Positions 17,059 to 25,148 of a stretch of DNA of 43,701 nucleotides are shown one piece after another. Numbering within the stretch: position 1 is the first letter of the stretch; every line of letters starts with the position of its first letter. Under the pieces are notes generated by a model, which worked only from the letters and a program-made list of their open reading frames with translations, was not told the DNA's origin and did not search any database. The DNA comes from Lutibacter sp. GTDB lineage: Bacteria; Bacteroidota; Bacteroidia; Flavobacteriales; Flavobacteriaceae. The position numbers were made by a program, and so were the translations under genes. The stretch is taken from contig DAIDMK010000024.1 of assembly GCA_027449025.1 (NCBI GenBank), forward strand, positions 1 to 43,701, written 5' to 3'.

Positions 17059-17730
17059 TTAAGCCAAATAAGCCACAACCATACCAGCCAATATTGCAAC
17101 AAATTTTAGAAGATTAAACTTATGGTCTTTTGATGTTTCAAACAAAATTATTGTTGAAATATGTAAAAAGATTCCTATGATAATTGCAGTAATCTCTGTT
17201 TTATAATGTGTCAAAATTTGAACATATTCCCCAGCCAAACTCCCTAAAGGTGTCATTAAAGAAAATAGTAATAGAAATAACACCGCATTCCTTTTTGAGA
17301 TTTTTGAGCTTACAAAAAAAGTGCCCAAAATAATTGAAATTGGAATATTGTGAATCACTATTGCCCATAGTAAATATTCGTGTCGCTGGCTATGTGCTAA
17401 TGGTATTCCTTCCAAAAAAGCATGAATATTTAAACTGATGAATAATGCCCAGGGAAAAACAACATTTTCCTCTGTATGAATATGACCGTGTTCAGCACCT
17501 TTTGAGAAAAAATCCAGAATAAGCTGCAATAACAATCCCAAAAGAATAAATAAGCCAATATTTGTTTTATTTGACGCATAAACTTCAGGAAACAGATGTA
17601 AAATTGTGATAGAAAGTAAGTAAGCCCCACTAAACGCCAATAATAATTGAACGGTCTTAAAACTTGGTTTCAATCCGAAAACGATAATAATACCAACCAA
17701 TACGGAGGCAATAAGTGCAATATAGGTCAT
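17059..17730 (-). CDS. ZIP family divalent metal transporter
   Basis: A 223-residue inner-membrane protein of the ZIP (ZIP/SLC39) family, which imports zinc or other divalent metals. About seven to eight hydrophobic segments are visible. A cytoplasmic histidine-containing loop (EHGHIHTEEN, about residues 79-88) lies between TM3 and TM4. TM4 carries NIHAFLEGIPL, with the metal-binding His and Glu, and TM5 carries IHNIPIS. The substrate cannot be decided from sequence. Its start overlaps the upstream methyltransferase stop by four bases (ATGA), so the two are cotranslated. The C-terminal end converges tightly on recQ. Confidence 0.86.
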   Translation of the reverse strand: MTYIALIASVLVGIIIVFGLKPSFKTVQLLLAFSGAYLLSITILHLFPEVYASNKTNIGLFILLGLLLQLILDFFSKGAEHGHIHTEENVVFPWALFISLNIHAFLEGIPLAHSQRHEYLLWAIVIHNIPISIILGTFFVSSKISKRNAVLFLLLFSLMTPLGSLAGEYVQILTHYKTEITAIIIGIFLHISTIILFETSKDHKFNLLKFVAILAGMVVAYLA

Positions 17731-18455
17731 TCTAGAACTAAGATTAAACGGTCTGAGGTTTCTTCATTAAAATCTTCTAACTGATAATTTCCAAAAGTAA
17801 ATTTAATTTTAAATCCGATAGAATTTACATAGGAATTAATTTTAGCAAAATCTAAGCTTTTTACTTTTTCAAAATAGGTGTGGTGCTTGCCATCCGCATC
17901 AAAATTTATTTCTTTTATGATAAATCCGTTTTTTACATAACGATTCATTTTAAAAGTAATGCCATCAATAGTAAGTTCTTCCTCAGAAACTAGCGTAGAA
18001 ATCACTTTTTTTGCATTCATAAAATCGATTATAGCAATTCCGTTTGGATTTAAACCATTTTTAATATTTAGTAAAATGGCAATATCTTCTGCATCATCTT
18101 CAAAAAAACCGAAACTTGTGAACAGATTTAAAATAACATCAAACTTGCTATTAAAAAAATTACGCATATCATGTTCTTCAAATTGAAGCGTTTCAGTTTC
18201 AAATTGTTTGGCATATTCTATGCTGTTTTTAGATAAATCGGCACCAATAACCTTGAAGCCCAATGAGTTTAAATAGATGGAATGACGCCCTTTTCCGCAT
18301 CCTAAGTCCAAAACCGAATCTCCTTTTTCTAATTTTAAAAAAGTAATTAACTTTTCTAAAAATGCCTGACCTTCAGAATAATCTCGATGTTTATATAAAA
18401 TATGGTAATAGCTTGTATCAAACCAAGAAACAAACCAGTCTTTATTTTTAGTCAT
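17727..18455 (-). CDS. Class I SAM-dependent methyltransferase
   Basis: A 242-residue cytosolic methyltransferase of the Rossmann-like class I fold. Motif I VLDLGCGKGRHSIYL occurs near residues 48-62, motif II KVIGADLS near 69-76, an acidic post-motif segment EHDMRNFF follows, and NLFTSFGFF marks motif IV. The N-terminal WFVSWFDTSYYHILYKHRDYSE segment is typical of a Bacteroidota subfamily. Its substrate is unknown to me and nothing in the neighbourhood fixes it. The stop overlaps the start of the ZIP transporter by four bases. Confidence 0.85.
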   Translation of the reverse strand: MTKNKDWFVSWFDTSYYHILYKHRDYSEGQAFLEKLITFLKLEKGDSVLDLGCGKGRHSIYLNSLGFKVIGADLSKNSIEYAKQFETETLQFEEHDMRNFFNSKFDVILNLFTSFGFFEDDAEDIAILLNIKNGLNPNGIAIIDFMNAKKVISTLVSEEELTIDGITFKMNRYVKNGFIIKEINFDADGKHHTYFEKVKSLDFAKINSYVNSIGFKIKFTFGNYQLEDFNEETSDRLILVLE

Positions 18456-18545
18456 AATATTGAAATGACTGCAAAAATAAGAATTTGTTTGGTTTAATGT
18501 TTAAGGAATGCCTTGTTTTTATTATTCTATAAAAAGTTTTGAACA

Positions 18546-18587
18546 CCTCCTGCATGCAGATCTATCTATCCGGTAGGTAGGCAAGCT
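18546..18587. repeat. Palindromic intergenic repeat-like element
   Basis: Two adjoining symmetric units stand out by base composition from the AT-rich surroundings. One is the perfect ten-base palindrome CTGCATGCAG at 18550-18559. The other is an imperfect hairpin, CTATCTATCC paired with GGTAGGTAG at 18562-18580, with one bulged T and one G-U pair. The element resembles short palindromic units (pattern CCTACCTACCGG...) that I recall as dispersed in flavobacterial intergenic DNA. Only one copy is present here, so repeat status is an inference. Confidence 0.45.
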
Positions 18588-18622
18588 TTTTCTAAATTTT
18601 AACTTTTAACTGAATATTTCAG

Positions 18623-18630
18623 TACTTTTG
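18623..18630 (+). promoter_or_regulatory. -7 promoter box of the THUMP methyltransferase gene
   Basis: TACTTTTG matches the Bacteroidota consensus TAnnTTTG and ends 17 bases before the ATG at 18648. The -33 region lacks an exact TTG. Confidence 0.5.
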
Positions 18631-18647
18631 CAAAATAATTATATAAT

Positions 18648-19826
18648 ATGGAACGAAATTTTAAAATGGTTGCCACCACGATGTTTGGCTTGGAGGAAGT
18701 ATTGGCAACAGAACTTAAAAATTTAGGGGCGCAAGATGTAGAAACGGGCGTTAGGAGCGTTACTTTTTTAGGTGATAAAGGCTTTATGTACAAAGCAAAT
18801 ATGGCTTTGCGTACGGCGATTAGAATTTTGAAGCCTATTAAATCCTTTAAAGTTGCAGATGAAGATGATTTGTATAAAAAAATACAACAAATTCAGTGGG
18901 AAAAACATATGAGTGTTTCCAGTACCTTTTCTATTGGTGCTGTAGTAAATTCTCAGGGTTTTACTACAAATTCTCATTATATCACGTTAAAATCCAAAGA
19001 TGCCATTGCGGATTATTTCAGAAATAAATACAATGAAAGGCCAAGTGTTGACACAAAACATCAGGATTTAAAAATTCACGTTCATATTCATAACAATTAT
19101 TGTTCCATTTCTTTAGACAGCTCGGGGGATTCCTTGCACAAGCGAGGCTATAGAAGTGCTACAAATATTGCACCCATAAACGAAGTTTTGGCGGCAGGTT
19201 TGGTGTTGCTTTCAGGATATACGGGCGATTGTAATTTTATTGACCCGATGTGTGGCTCAGGAACTATTTTAATTGAAGCTGCGATGATTGCCAACAATAT
19301 TCCGGCAAATATCAACAGAAATGAATTTGGATTTGAAAAATGGTCAGATTATGATGAGGAGTTGTTTTTTACTATCCAAGATTCTTTGATAAAAAAAATA
19401 CGCAATTCCCATTTTAAAATCATGGGGTTTGACAAAGCGCCTTCTGCAGTTGTAAAAGCAAAGGAAAATGTGGCAAATGCCAATTTAAGCGAATTTATTG
19501 GGGTGCATCATGTAAACTTTTTTAATTCAGTAAAGGAAGTGTTTGGGCGTACCATTATTTTATTCAACCCACCTTATGGAGAGCGTTTGGATATTGATAT
19601 GCAAGAATTTTATAAAAAAATTGGCGATACCTTAAAAAGTGGTTATTCAGATTCTACCGTTTGGTTTATTACTTCAAATATGGAAGCCATAAAACATGTT
19701 GGACTTAGAACTTCAAGAAGAATTCCTATGAAAAACGGAGATTTAGATTGTTTGTTTGTGCGTTACGATATGTATGAAGGAAGTAAAAAAGCAAAAAAAC
19801 AATCAACTAAAGAAGAAGAGTCTTAA
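18648..19826 (+). CDS. THUMP-domain class I RNA methyltransferase (RlmL N-terminal type)
   Basis: A 392-residue protein of the UPF0020/RlmL family that methylates guanine N2 in RNA, most likely 23S rRNA. The N-terminal part (about 1-155) is a ferredoxin-like plus THUMP RNA-binding module beginning FKMVATTMFGLEEVLATEL. The catalytic domain carries the LHKRGYR block, motif I FIDPMCGSGTILIEAA (about 199-214) and motif IV FNPPYGERL (about 306-314), the NPPY type used for amino-group methylation. Unlike the E. coli enzyme it is a single methyltransferase module without the RlmK half. The Lys/Glu-rich tail is unstructured. A strong terminator follows. Confidence 0.88.
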   Translation: MERNFKMVATTMFGLEEVLATELKNLGAQDVETGVRSVTFLGDKGFMYKANMALRTAIRILKPIKSFKVADEDDLYKKIQQIQWEKHMSVSSTFSIGAVVNSQGFTTNSHYITLKSKDAIADYFRNKYNERPSVDTKHQDLKIHVHIHNNYCSISLDSSGDSLHKRGYRSATNIAPINEVLAAGLVLLSGYTGDCNFIDPMCGSGTILIEAAMIANNIPANINRNEFGFEKWSDYDEELFFTIQDSLIKKIRNSHFKIMGFDKAPSAVVKAKENVANANLSEFIGVHHVNFFNSVKEVFGRTIILFNPPYGERLDIDMQEFYKKIGDTLKSGYSDSTVWFITSNMEAIKHVGLRTSRRIPMKNGDLDCLFVRYDMYEGSKKAKKQSTKEEES

Positions 19827-19859
19827 GGGCAAATCACTCATTGTTTGTGGAAAAAGCAA

Positions 19860-19889
19860 AAAAGGCGTTGCACTAATACAACGCCTTTT
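19860..19889. terminator. Bidirectional intrinsic terminator
   Basis: Eleven-base arms AAAAGGCGTTG (19860-19870) and CAACGCCTTTT (19879-19889) flank an eight-base loop. A T-rich stretch follows on the plus strand and an A-run precedes it, so it can serve both the upstream plus-strand gene and the convergent minus-strand gene. Confidence 0.88.
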
Positions 19890-19911
19890 GTTATTTTAAT
19901 TCAAATAATTC

Positions 19912-21048
19912 TTAGTTTCTTCTTGAAGAATTTCTGCTTGAATTTTCCTCTTTATCTGATTTCTCATTAGATTTCCTGTCTTTTGATTCTTTTGCAGTTC
20001 GATCTTTTCGAGTGTTTGTTTTATTATTTTTTTGTTGCACTCTTTCAGGAGCACGATTTTCAGCTATTCTTCCGCTATTCGCGCTATGTTCACTCTGACT
20101 TGGTCTATTAACAGTAGTTGATCTTCTATCAGTATTGTTACCGTTTTGGACTGATCTTTCGTTAGATGCAGGTCTGTTAACTGTATTAGATCTTCTATCA
20201 GTATTATTACCAGCCTGATTTGTTCTTGCATTAGAACTAGGCCTGTTTACCGTAGTTGTTCTTCTATCAGTGTTGTTAACAGAACTATTATTGCGATTAC
20301 TTTGACTTGTTCTGTAATTGGTATTTCTTCTGCTTACCGGCTCTTTTCGGTCATCATATCTATTAGGAACACTTTTAGTTGCTACACGTCTTGTGTCATT
20401 ACCATTTCTATTATAATTTTTATGGTAATATTTATTCCTAGAATGATCACTATAATAGGTGTAACGTGTTGGATAATAGTGATTTCTATAAGGATTGTAA
20501 CTTACAATTCTGAAATCAAATAATGGTCTTATAAAATAATTATGATATGGATGAAACACATAATTACGGTTGTAATTGTTAATATATCCTGAGTAATGGC
20601 TATAATAACCTTGTCTGTTATAATATACATGCAACCCGCCTATGCGAACCAATCTTCCTGAATCGTAGGTGATATGCGTATTTCCAATTCTATTTACGCG
20701 ACCGTAATAGTCATAATAAATAGGAATATCCTCTACCTGGATAATGGCTCCATAGTCGTCATACTGCACGTATGCATCATAGTCATAACCAGAGTTGAAA
20801 CTTATGTTTACGCCATTGCCTTGATAATTAACACCAAAACCACTTCTTTGGTTTCTTGGGTTGATGTAAAAATCGAATTCACCATTTTGAAAAACAGCAA
20901 ATGTTACGTTTCTTTCAACAAAGGTGAAAGAATCTCCATAGTCATTGTTATAATAATTTATTGAAGAATTCTCAATTTTAAAAGTCGAAGCCTGCACACC
21001 AAACCCAACGACTAAAACCGTTGCCAATAGTAATAATTTTGTTTTCAT
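19912..21048 (-). CDS. Secreted Asn/Arg-rich repeat protein, function unknown
   Basis: From ATG 21048 the protein has 378 residues. It starts with a clear Sec signal peptide (MKTKLLLLATVLVVGFGVQAS). The first half is rich in Tyr, Asn and Gly with short beta-type repeats (NGEFDFYINPRNQRSGF..., YYNRQGYYSHYSGY). The second half is low-complexity, Asn/Arg/Ser/Thr-rich and strongly basic. It contains three tandem 23-residue units starting NNTDRR, coded at 20071-20277. The C-terminus is a Lys/Asp/Ser-rich charged tail. I recognise the general type of flavobacterial exported protein but no named domain with a known role. A start at 21093 would put 15 extra residues ahead of the signal peptide and is unlikely. 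Confidence 0.72.
   Translation of the reverse strand: MKTKLLLLATVLVVGFGVQASTFKIENSSINYYNNDYGDSFTFVERNVTFAVFQNGEFDFYINPRNQRSGFGVNYQGNGVNISFNSGYDYDAYVQYDDYGAIIQVEDIPIYYDYYGRVNRIGNTHITYDSGRLVRIGGLHVYYNRQGYYSHYSGYINNYNRNYVFHPYHNYFIRPLFDFRIVSYNPYRNHYYPTRYTYYSDHSRNKYYHKNYNRNGNDTRRVATKSVPNRYDDRKEPVSRRNTNYRTSQSNRNNSSVNNTDRRTTTVNRPSSNARTNQAGNNTDRRSNTVNRPASNERSVQNGNNTDRRSTTVNRPSQSEHSANSGRIAENRAPERVQQKNNKTNTRKDRTAKESKDRKSNEKSDKEENSSRNSSRRN
20071..20277 (-). repeat. Three tandem 69-base coding repeats
   Basis: Three in-frame units of 23 codons encode NNTDRR(T/S)xTVNRP followed by a more variable Ser/Asn-rich part. Copies are similar at DNA level, especially over the segment coding for DRR and VNRP. Such arrays can expand or contract by slippage or recombination. 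Confidence 0.85.
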
Positions 21049-21121
21049 GATAAAAAATTTAAAGGTTAAACTAAATTTGCTGGTTAGCAGCATTCCTTTT
21101 CACAAATACAAACAACGTGCC

Positions 21122-21155
21122 AAAAAAAAAGATGCCCAATTTTATTGGGCATCTT
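21122..21155 (-). terminator. Orphan intrinsic terminator on the minus strand
   Basis: Perfect 12-base arms AAGATGCCCAAT (21129-21140) and ATTGGGCATCTT (21144-21155) enclose a three-base loop. Read on the minus strand the stem is followed directly by nine T residues (21130-21122). No minus-strand gene lies upstream of it, and the next minus-strand start codon is downstream at 21048. It must end either an unannotated short transcript or act as an attenuator in the leader of the secreted protein gene. Confidence 0.8.
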
Positions 21156-21377
21156 ACCTATTTAAATTCAAAAAAATGAAATTATAAGTTACTAATATTT
21201 CCAAGTGTTTTTTTCAAATTTGCTGCGAATATAAATACTTAATAATATTTTTATATGACAAATGTTACTTATCAAGATTTTTTTTATTTTTTTTATTTTT
21301 TGAAGAAAATTAAATTGTACACATACGCTGTTTATTAAATTGATTTTAAATATTTTTACGTTTTAAAACCAGAGCCT
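21156..21377. other. Divergent intergenic region, possible small RNA
   Basis: AT-rich DNA between the orphan terminator and priA. No open reading frame of note. A minus-strand transcript ending at the terminator would start somewhere here; TATATTCG (minus strand, about 21227-21234) is one mismatch from the -7 consensus. A stretch coding for a structured RNA cannot be proven by eye. Confidence 0.3.
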
Positions 21378-23822
21378 TTGGATAATTTTATTGATGTTAT
21401 TTTACCCATTCCCCTACAAAAGTTATTTACTTATAAAATAACCGAAGCGGAAGTTTCCTTTTTGAAACGAGGGATGCGTGTTGCTGTAGAATTTGGAAAA
21501 TCAAAAATATATACCGCATTGGTTTATAAAATTCATCAAATTCCGCCAGTTGGATACGATGCAAAGGAAATTTATCAAATATTAGATGAAATTCCTGTTG
21601 TAAACAATATGCAAATTACCCATTGGGAATGGATTTCCAATTATTATATGTGTTCTTTGGGTGAAGTTTACAGGGCTGCGCTGCCATCAGCTTTTTTATT
21701 GGAAAGCGAAACTGAGGTTCAATTGGTTTTGGGATTTACAAATGAAGAAGTGCTTAGTGACGAAGAATTTTTAATTTTTGAAGCTTTGCAGCATCAATCA
21801 CAGCTATCAATACAGCAAATTATTGAAATTCTTGGAAAAAAAAGTGTATTTCCAATTATCAAATCCTTACTCGATAAAAATGCCATTGTAGTAAAAGAAC
21901 AAATTTATGAACAGTACAGGCCGAAATTAGAAAAATATATTCGATTGGCAGATGCTTGGAGCGCAGCCGAAAAATTATCAGAATTGCTGGACTCCTTAAG
22001 CAGGGCAAAAAAACAACGAGAGCTTATTTTAACCTATTTTCAATTACAGGCTTCAAAAAAACCGATAAAGCAAAGTAAGCTACAAGAGGATTCAAATAGT
22101 TCTTCCGCAGTGTTAAAATCATTAATTGATAAAGGTGTTTTTGAAGTCTATTTCATCCAACAAGACCGAATTAATTTCGACGGAAAATCGGGCAAGATAA
22201 AAGAGTTGACCCCACATCAGGAAGAGGCTTTTTTAGCCATAAAAGATAACTTCAAAACAAAGCAAACTATACTTTTAAAAGGCATCACAAGTAGCGGTAA
22301 AACAGAAATTTACGTAAAATTAATTAAACAAGTTATTGAAGATGGTAAGCAAGTTCTTTATCTGCTCCCAGAAATTGCGCTCACTGCACAATTAATTGAT
22401 AGATTGCAACTTTATTTCGGAGAATATTTGTCTGTTTTTCATTCAAAATATTCGATGAATGAACGCGTTGAAGTATGGAATAATGTGTTGGAAAACAAAC
22501 CAAAAGCGCAATTGATTTTAGGCGCTCGATCTTCCATATTTTTGCCTTTTTCCAATTTAGGACTCATCATTGTTGATGAAGAACATGAACCTTCTTTTAA
22601 ACAATATGATCCGGCGCCAAGATATCATGCTAGGGATGCCTCAATAGTTTTGGCGAATCAACACCAAGCTAAAGTGATACTGGGTTCAGCAACACCAAGT
22701 ATAGAAACCTATTACAATGCGCAACATGGAAAATATGGTTTGGTGGAATTAAATAGGAGATTTGGCAATGTTTTACTACCTGAAATTGAATTGGTAGATG
22801 TAAAAGAAAAGCACCGAAAAAAGCGAATGAAAGGTCATTTTTCCGACCGATTGCTTGAATTGATTACCGAATCGCTAGATAATAAAGAGCAAGTAATTTT
22901 ATTCCAAAACCGGCGTGGTTATGCGCCCGTTGTAGAATGTGAAACTTGTGGTGTTTCGCCGCAATGTCCCAATTGTGATGTGAGTTTAACCTACCATAAT
23001 TTCAGAAAAGAATTGCGATGCCATTATTGCGGACATCATCAGGCTATGCCCCATAATTGCGGCGCTTGCGGTAGCGAAAAATTGAACACTAAAGGTTTTG
23101 GAACCGAGCAAATTGAAATTGAATTGATGGAATTGTTTCCAAGCGCAAAGGTGGGTAGAATGGATTTCGACACTACGCGAGGCAAATACAGTTATCAAAA
23201 AATTATTGGTCAATTTCAATCACAAGAAATAGATATTTTGGTAGGTACGCAAATGCTTTCAAAAGGACTGGATTTTGCAAATGTGTCCTTGGTGGGAATT
23301 ATGAATGCCGATAATATGTTGAATTTCCCCGATTTTAGGGCACACGAAAGAAGTTATCAGTTGATGGTTCAAGTTTCTGGTAGGGCGGGACGTGCAAGCA
23401 AAAGAGGAAAGGTTGCCATACAAACCTACAATCCGCACCATCAAATATTACAGCAAGTTTCAACCAATGCCTTTGAAGAAATGTATAAGGAGCAATTAGA
23501 TGAACGCTGGCAATACCATTATCCGCCATTTTACCGAATAATTAAAATAACCTTGCGCCATAAAGATTTTAATAGGGTAGAAGAAGGCGCTGTTTGGCTG
23601 GGAAAATCATTAATCTCCATTTTTAAGCATGATATTTTGGGACCTTCAATACCGGGAATTTCAAAAATAAGGAATTATTATATCAGAACAATCATTATAA
23701 AAATACCGCAAAAACAATCATTGAAAGTTAGTAAAAATCAAATACAAAGGGTTAAAAATGCATTTCAATCCATCAATCAATTTCGTGCCATTAAATTCAA
23801 TATTGATGTGGATAATTATTAA
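21378..23822 (+). CDS. priA: Primosomal replication protein N' (PriA helicase)
   Basis: PriA recognises abandoned replication forks and reloads the replisome. The 814-residue protein starts at TTG 21378: the reading frame has a stop 14 codons upstream and no ATG before the conserved FIDVILPIPLQKLFTY start of the 3' DNA-binding domain. Helicase motif I is KGITSSGKTEIY near residue 300-311, and motif II is the DEEH box within VDEEHEPSFKQYDPAPRYHARD (family hallmark). The zinc-binding region is complete, with CETCGVSPQCPNC and CHYCG...CGACG at about 520-565. The QVSGRAGRA motif VI and C-terminal domain follow. Length is normal. Confidence 0.96.
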   Translation: MDNFIDVILPIPLQKLFTYKITEAEVSFLKRGMRVAVEFGKSKIYTALVYKIHQIPPVGYDAKEIYQILDEIPVVNNMQITHWEWISNYYMCSLGEVYRAALPSAFLLESETEVQLVLGFTNEEVLSDEEFLIFEALQHQSQLSIQQIIEILGKKSVFPIIKSLLDKNAIVVKEQIYEQYRPKLEKYIRLADAWSAAEKLSELLDSLSRAKKQRELILTYFQLQASKKPIKQSKLQEDSNSSSAVLKSLIDKGVFEVYFIQQDRINFDGKSGKIKELTPHQEEAFLAIKDNFKTKQTILLKGITSSGKTEIYVKLIKQVIEDGKQVLYLLPEIALTAQLIDRLQLYFGEYLSVFHSKYSMNERVEVWNNVLENKPKAQLILGARSSIFLPFSNLGLIIVDEEHEPSFKQYDPAPRYHARDASIVLANQHQAKVILGSATPSIETYYNAQHGKYGLVELNRRFGNVLLPEIELVDVKEKHRKKRMKGHFSDRLLELITESLDNKEQVILFQNRRGYAPVVECETCGVSPQCPNCDVSLTYHNFRKELRCHYCGHHQAMPHNCGACGSEKLNTKGFGTEQIEIELMELFPSAKVGRMDFDTTRGKYSYQKIIGQFQSQEIDILVGTQMLSKGLDFANVSLVGIMNADNMLNFPDFRAHERSYQLMVQVSGRAGRASKRGKVAIQTYNPHHQILQQVSTNAFEEMYKEQLDERWQYHYPPFYRIIKITLRHKDFNRVEEGAVWLGKSLISIFKHDILGPSIPGISKIRNYYIRTIIIKIPQKQSLKVSKNQIQRVKNAFQSINQFRAIKFNIDVDNY

Positions 23823-23844
23823 AGCTATTTTATTGAATTTACAC

Positions 23845-23874
23845 TTGCCAATTAAGGAAATAACGCTATATTTG
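23845..23874 (+). promoter_or_regulatory. Promoter of the rpsF-rpsR-rplI operon
   Basis: This is the best promoter in the window: TTG at 23845-23847 and TATATTTG at 23867-23874 with a 19-base spacer, an exact fit to the Bacteroidota -33/-7 pattern. It ends 33 bases before the rpsF ATG, as expected for a strong ribosomal protein promoter. Confidence 0.8.
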
Positions 23875-23907
23875 CACCCTTAAAAGTAAAAACTTAAATT
23901 ATTAATT

Positions 23908-24255
23908 ATGAATCATTACGAAACTGTTTTCATTTTGAATCCCGTTTTATCTGATGTTCAGGTAAAGGAAACAGTAAAGAAGTTTGAGGACTATCTTGTT
24001 TCTAAAGGTGCCGAAATGATATCAAAAGAGGATTGGGGCTTAAAAAAATTAGCGTACACCATCCAAAACAAAAAAAGTGGATTTTATCACTTATTCGAAT
24101 ACAAAGTTGCTGGAGAAACAATCGCTCCTTTTGAACTTGAATTTAGAAGAGATGACAGTATTATGCGTTATTTAACCGTTGCGTTAGATAAACATGCTGT
24201 TGCTTGGGCTGAAAAAAGAAGATTAAGAGACGGTAGTAAAGCAGTTAAAAAATAA
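23908..24255 (+). CDS. rpsF: 30S ribosomal protein S6
   Basis: S6 binds the central domain of 16S rRNA as a dimer with S18. The 115-residue sequence begins [16 protein letters not shown] and contains the family's [23 protein letters not shown] core and [19 protein letters not shown] Lys/Arg-rich tail follows. It is the first gene of the S6-S18-L9 operon, with a strong promoter just upstream and rpsR six bases downstream. Confidence 0.98.
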   Translation: MNHYETVFILNPVLSDVQVKETVKKFEDYLVSKGAEMISKEDWGLKKLAYTIQNKKSGFYHLFEYKVAGETIAPFELEFRRDDSIMRYLTVALDKHAVAWAEKRRLRDGSKAVKK

Positions 24256-24260
24256 GCGTT

Positions 24261-24554
24261 ATGTCTATAGAACAACAAGCAAAAGGAGGAAAACAAGGTG
24301 ATGTTCGTTACCTAACTCCGTTAGATATTGAAACAAAACAAGTAAAGAAATACTGTCGTTTTAAAAAGAACAACATCAAATATATCGATTATAAAGATGC
24401 TGATTTCTTATTATACTTAGTAAATGAACAAGGTAAAATTCTACCTCGTCGTTTAACAGGAACTTCATTAAAATACCAACGTAAAGTGTCTGTTGCCATT
24501 AAAAGAGCACGTCACTTGGCTTTATTGCCATACGTTGCAGATATGTTAAAATAA
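24261..24554 (+). CDS. rpsR: 30S ribosomal protein S18
   Basis: S18 is the partner of S6 on the platform of the small subunit. The 97-residue protein has the conserved [20 protein letters not shown] and [20 protein letters not shown] blocks and [10 protein letters not shown]. The N-terminal Gln/Lys/Gly-rich extension is usual in this phylum. It sits between rpsF and rplI with gaps of 5 and 15 bases. Bacteroidota S18 is of interest because these organisms often lack leader anti-Shine-Dalgarno signals, but no such feature is visible here. Confidence 0.98.
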   Translation: MSIEQQAKGGKQGDVRYLTPLDIETKQVKKYCRFKKNNIKYIDYKDADFLLYLVNEQGKILPRRLTGTSLKYQRKVSVAIKRARHLALLPYVADMLK

Positions 24555-24569
24555 AAACAGCAAGGAATT

Positions 24570-25022
24570 ATGGAAATTATATTAAAGCAAGACGTTGAAA
24601 ACCTAGGGTTTAAAGATGATCTTATTACTGTAAAAAATGGTTTTGGACGTAACTATTTGATTCCTCAAGGATTTGCAGTGTTGGCAACAAGTTCAGTAAA
24701 GAAAGTATTGGCAGAAACTATAAAGCAACGTGCTTATAAAGAAGAAAAATTAATAAAAGATGCTACAGAAATTGCAGATGCAATTAAAGCATTAGATATT
24801 AAAATTTCTGCTAAAACAGCCGATAACACAAAATTATTTGGATCAGTAAATAACCAAGATGTTGCAGATGCTTTAGCAGCTGCTGGTCAGACTATTGAGA
24901 AAAAATACATCAAAGTTGAAGGCGGTACTATTAAAAGAATTGGAAAATACAATGCTACAATTAGATTGCATAGAGCAGTTGTGGTAGAATTGCCAATTGA
25001 AATCGTTGCAGAAGCAAAATAA
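24570..25022 (+). CDS. rplI: 50S ribosomal protein L9
   Basis: L9 binds 23S rRNA domain V and extends from the ribosome on a long helix, helping reading-frame maintenance. The 150-residue protein has the N-terminal MEIILKQDVENLGFKDDLITV block, the rRNA-binding VKNGFGRNYLIPQGFA segment, a central helix and a C-terminal domain with TKLFGSVNNQDVADAL and RLHRAVVVELPIEIV. It is the last gene of the operon and is followed by a good intrinsic terminator. Confidence 0.98.
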   Translation: MEIILKQDVENLGFKDDLITVKNGFGRNYLIPQGFAVLATSSVKKVLAETIKQRAYKEEKLIKDATEIADAIKALDIKISAKTADNTKLFGSVNNQDVADALAAAGQTIEKKYIKVEGGTIKRIGKYNATIRLHRAVVVELPIEIVAEAK

Positions 25023-25054
25023 CTAACATTTTTTAGTTAATAAATATATTAAAG

Positions 25055-25077
25055 CCCACTAATAAGTGGGTTTTTTT
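25055..25077 (+). terminator. Intrinsic terminator after rplI
   Basis: CCCACT (25055-25060) pairs with AGTGGG (25065-25070) across a four-base AATA loop, followed by seven T residues. It ends the S6-S18-L9 operon. Confidence 0.88.
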
Positions 25078-25092
25078 ATGAAACAAATATTG

Positions 25093-25124
25093 TTGTTTAC
25101 TTATAAAATCATTTAGTAAATTTA
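25093..25124 (+). promoter_or_regulatory. Possible promoter of the M3 peptidase gene
   Basis: TTG at 25093-25095 and TAAATTTA at 25117-25124 are spaced by 21 bases. The -7 element differs from TAnnTTTG only at its last base. It ends 24 bases before the ATG at 25149 and follows the rplI terminator. Confidence 0.4.
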
Positions 25125-25148
25125 CCAACCATATCTAAAATCTAAATA

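Noticed and set aside
18490-18573. 22-codon frame starting ATGCCTTG in the methyltransferase gap
   Set aside because: Its coding part is made of the palindromic element and no conserved peptide is evident; chance is the simplest explanation.
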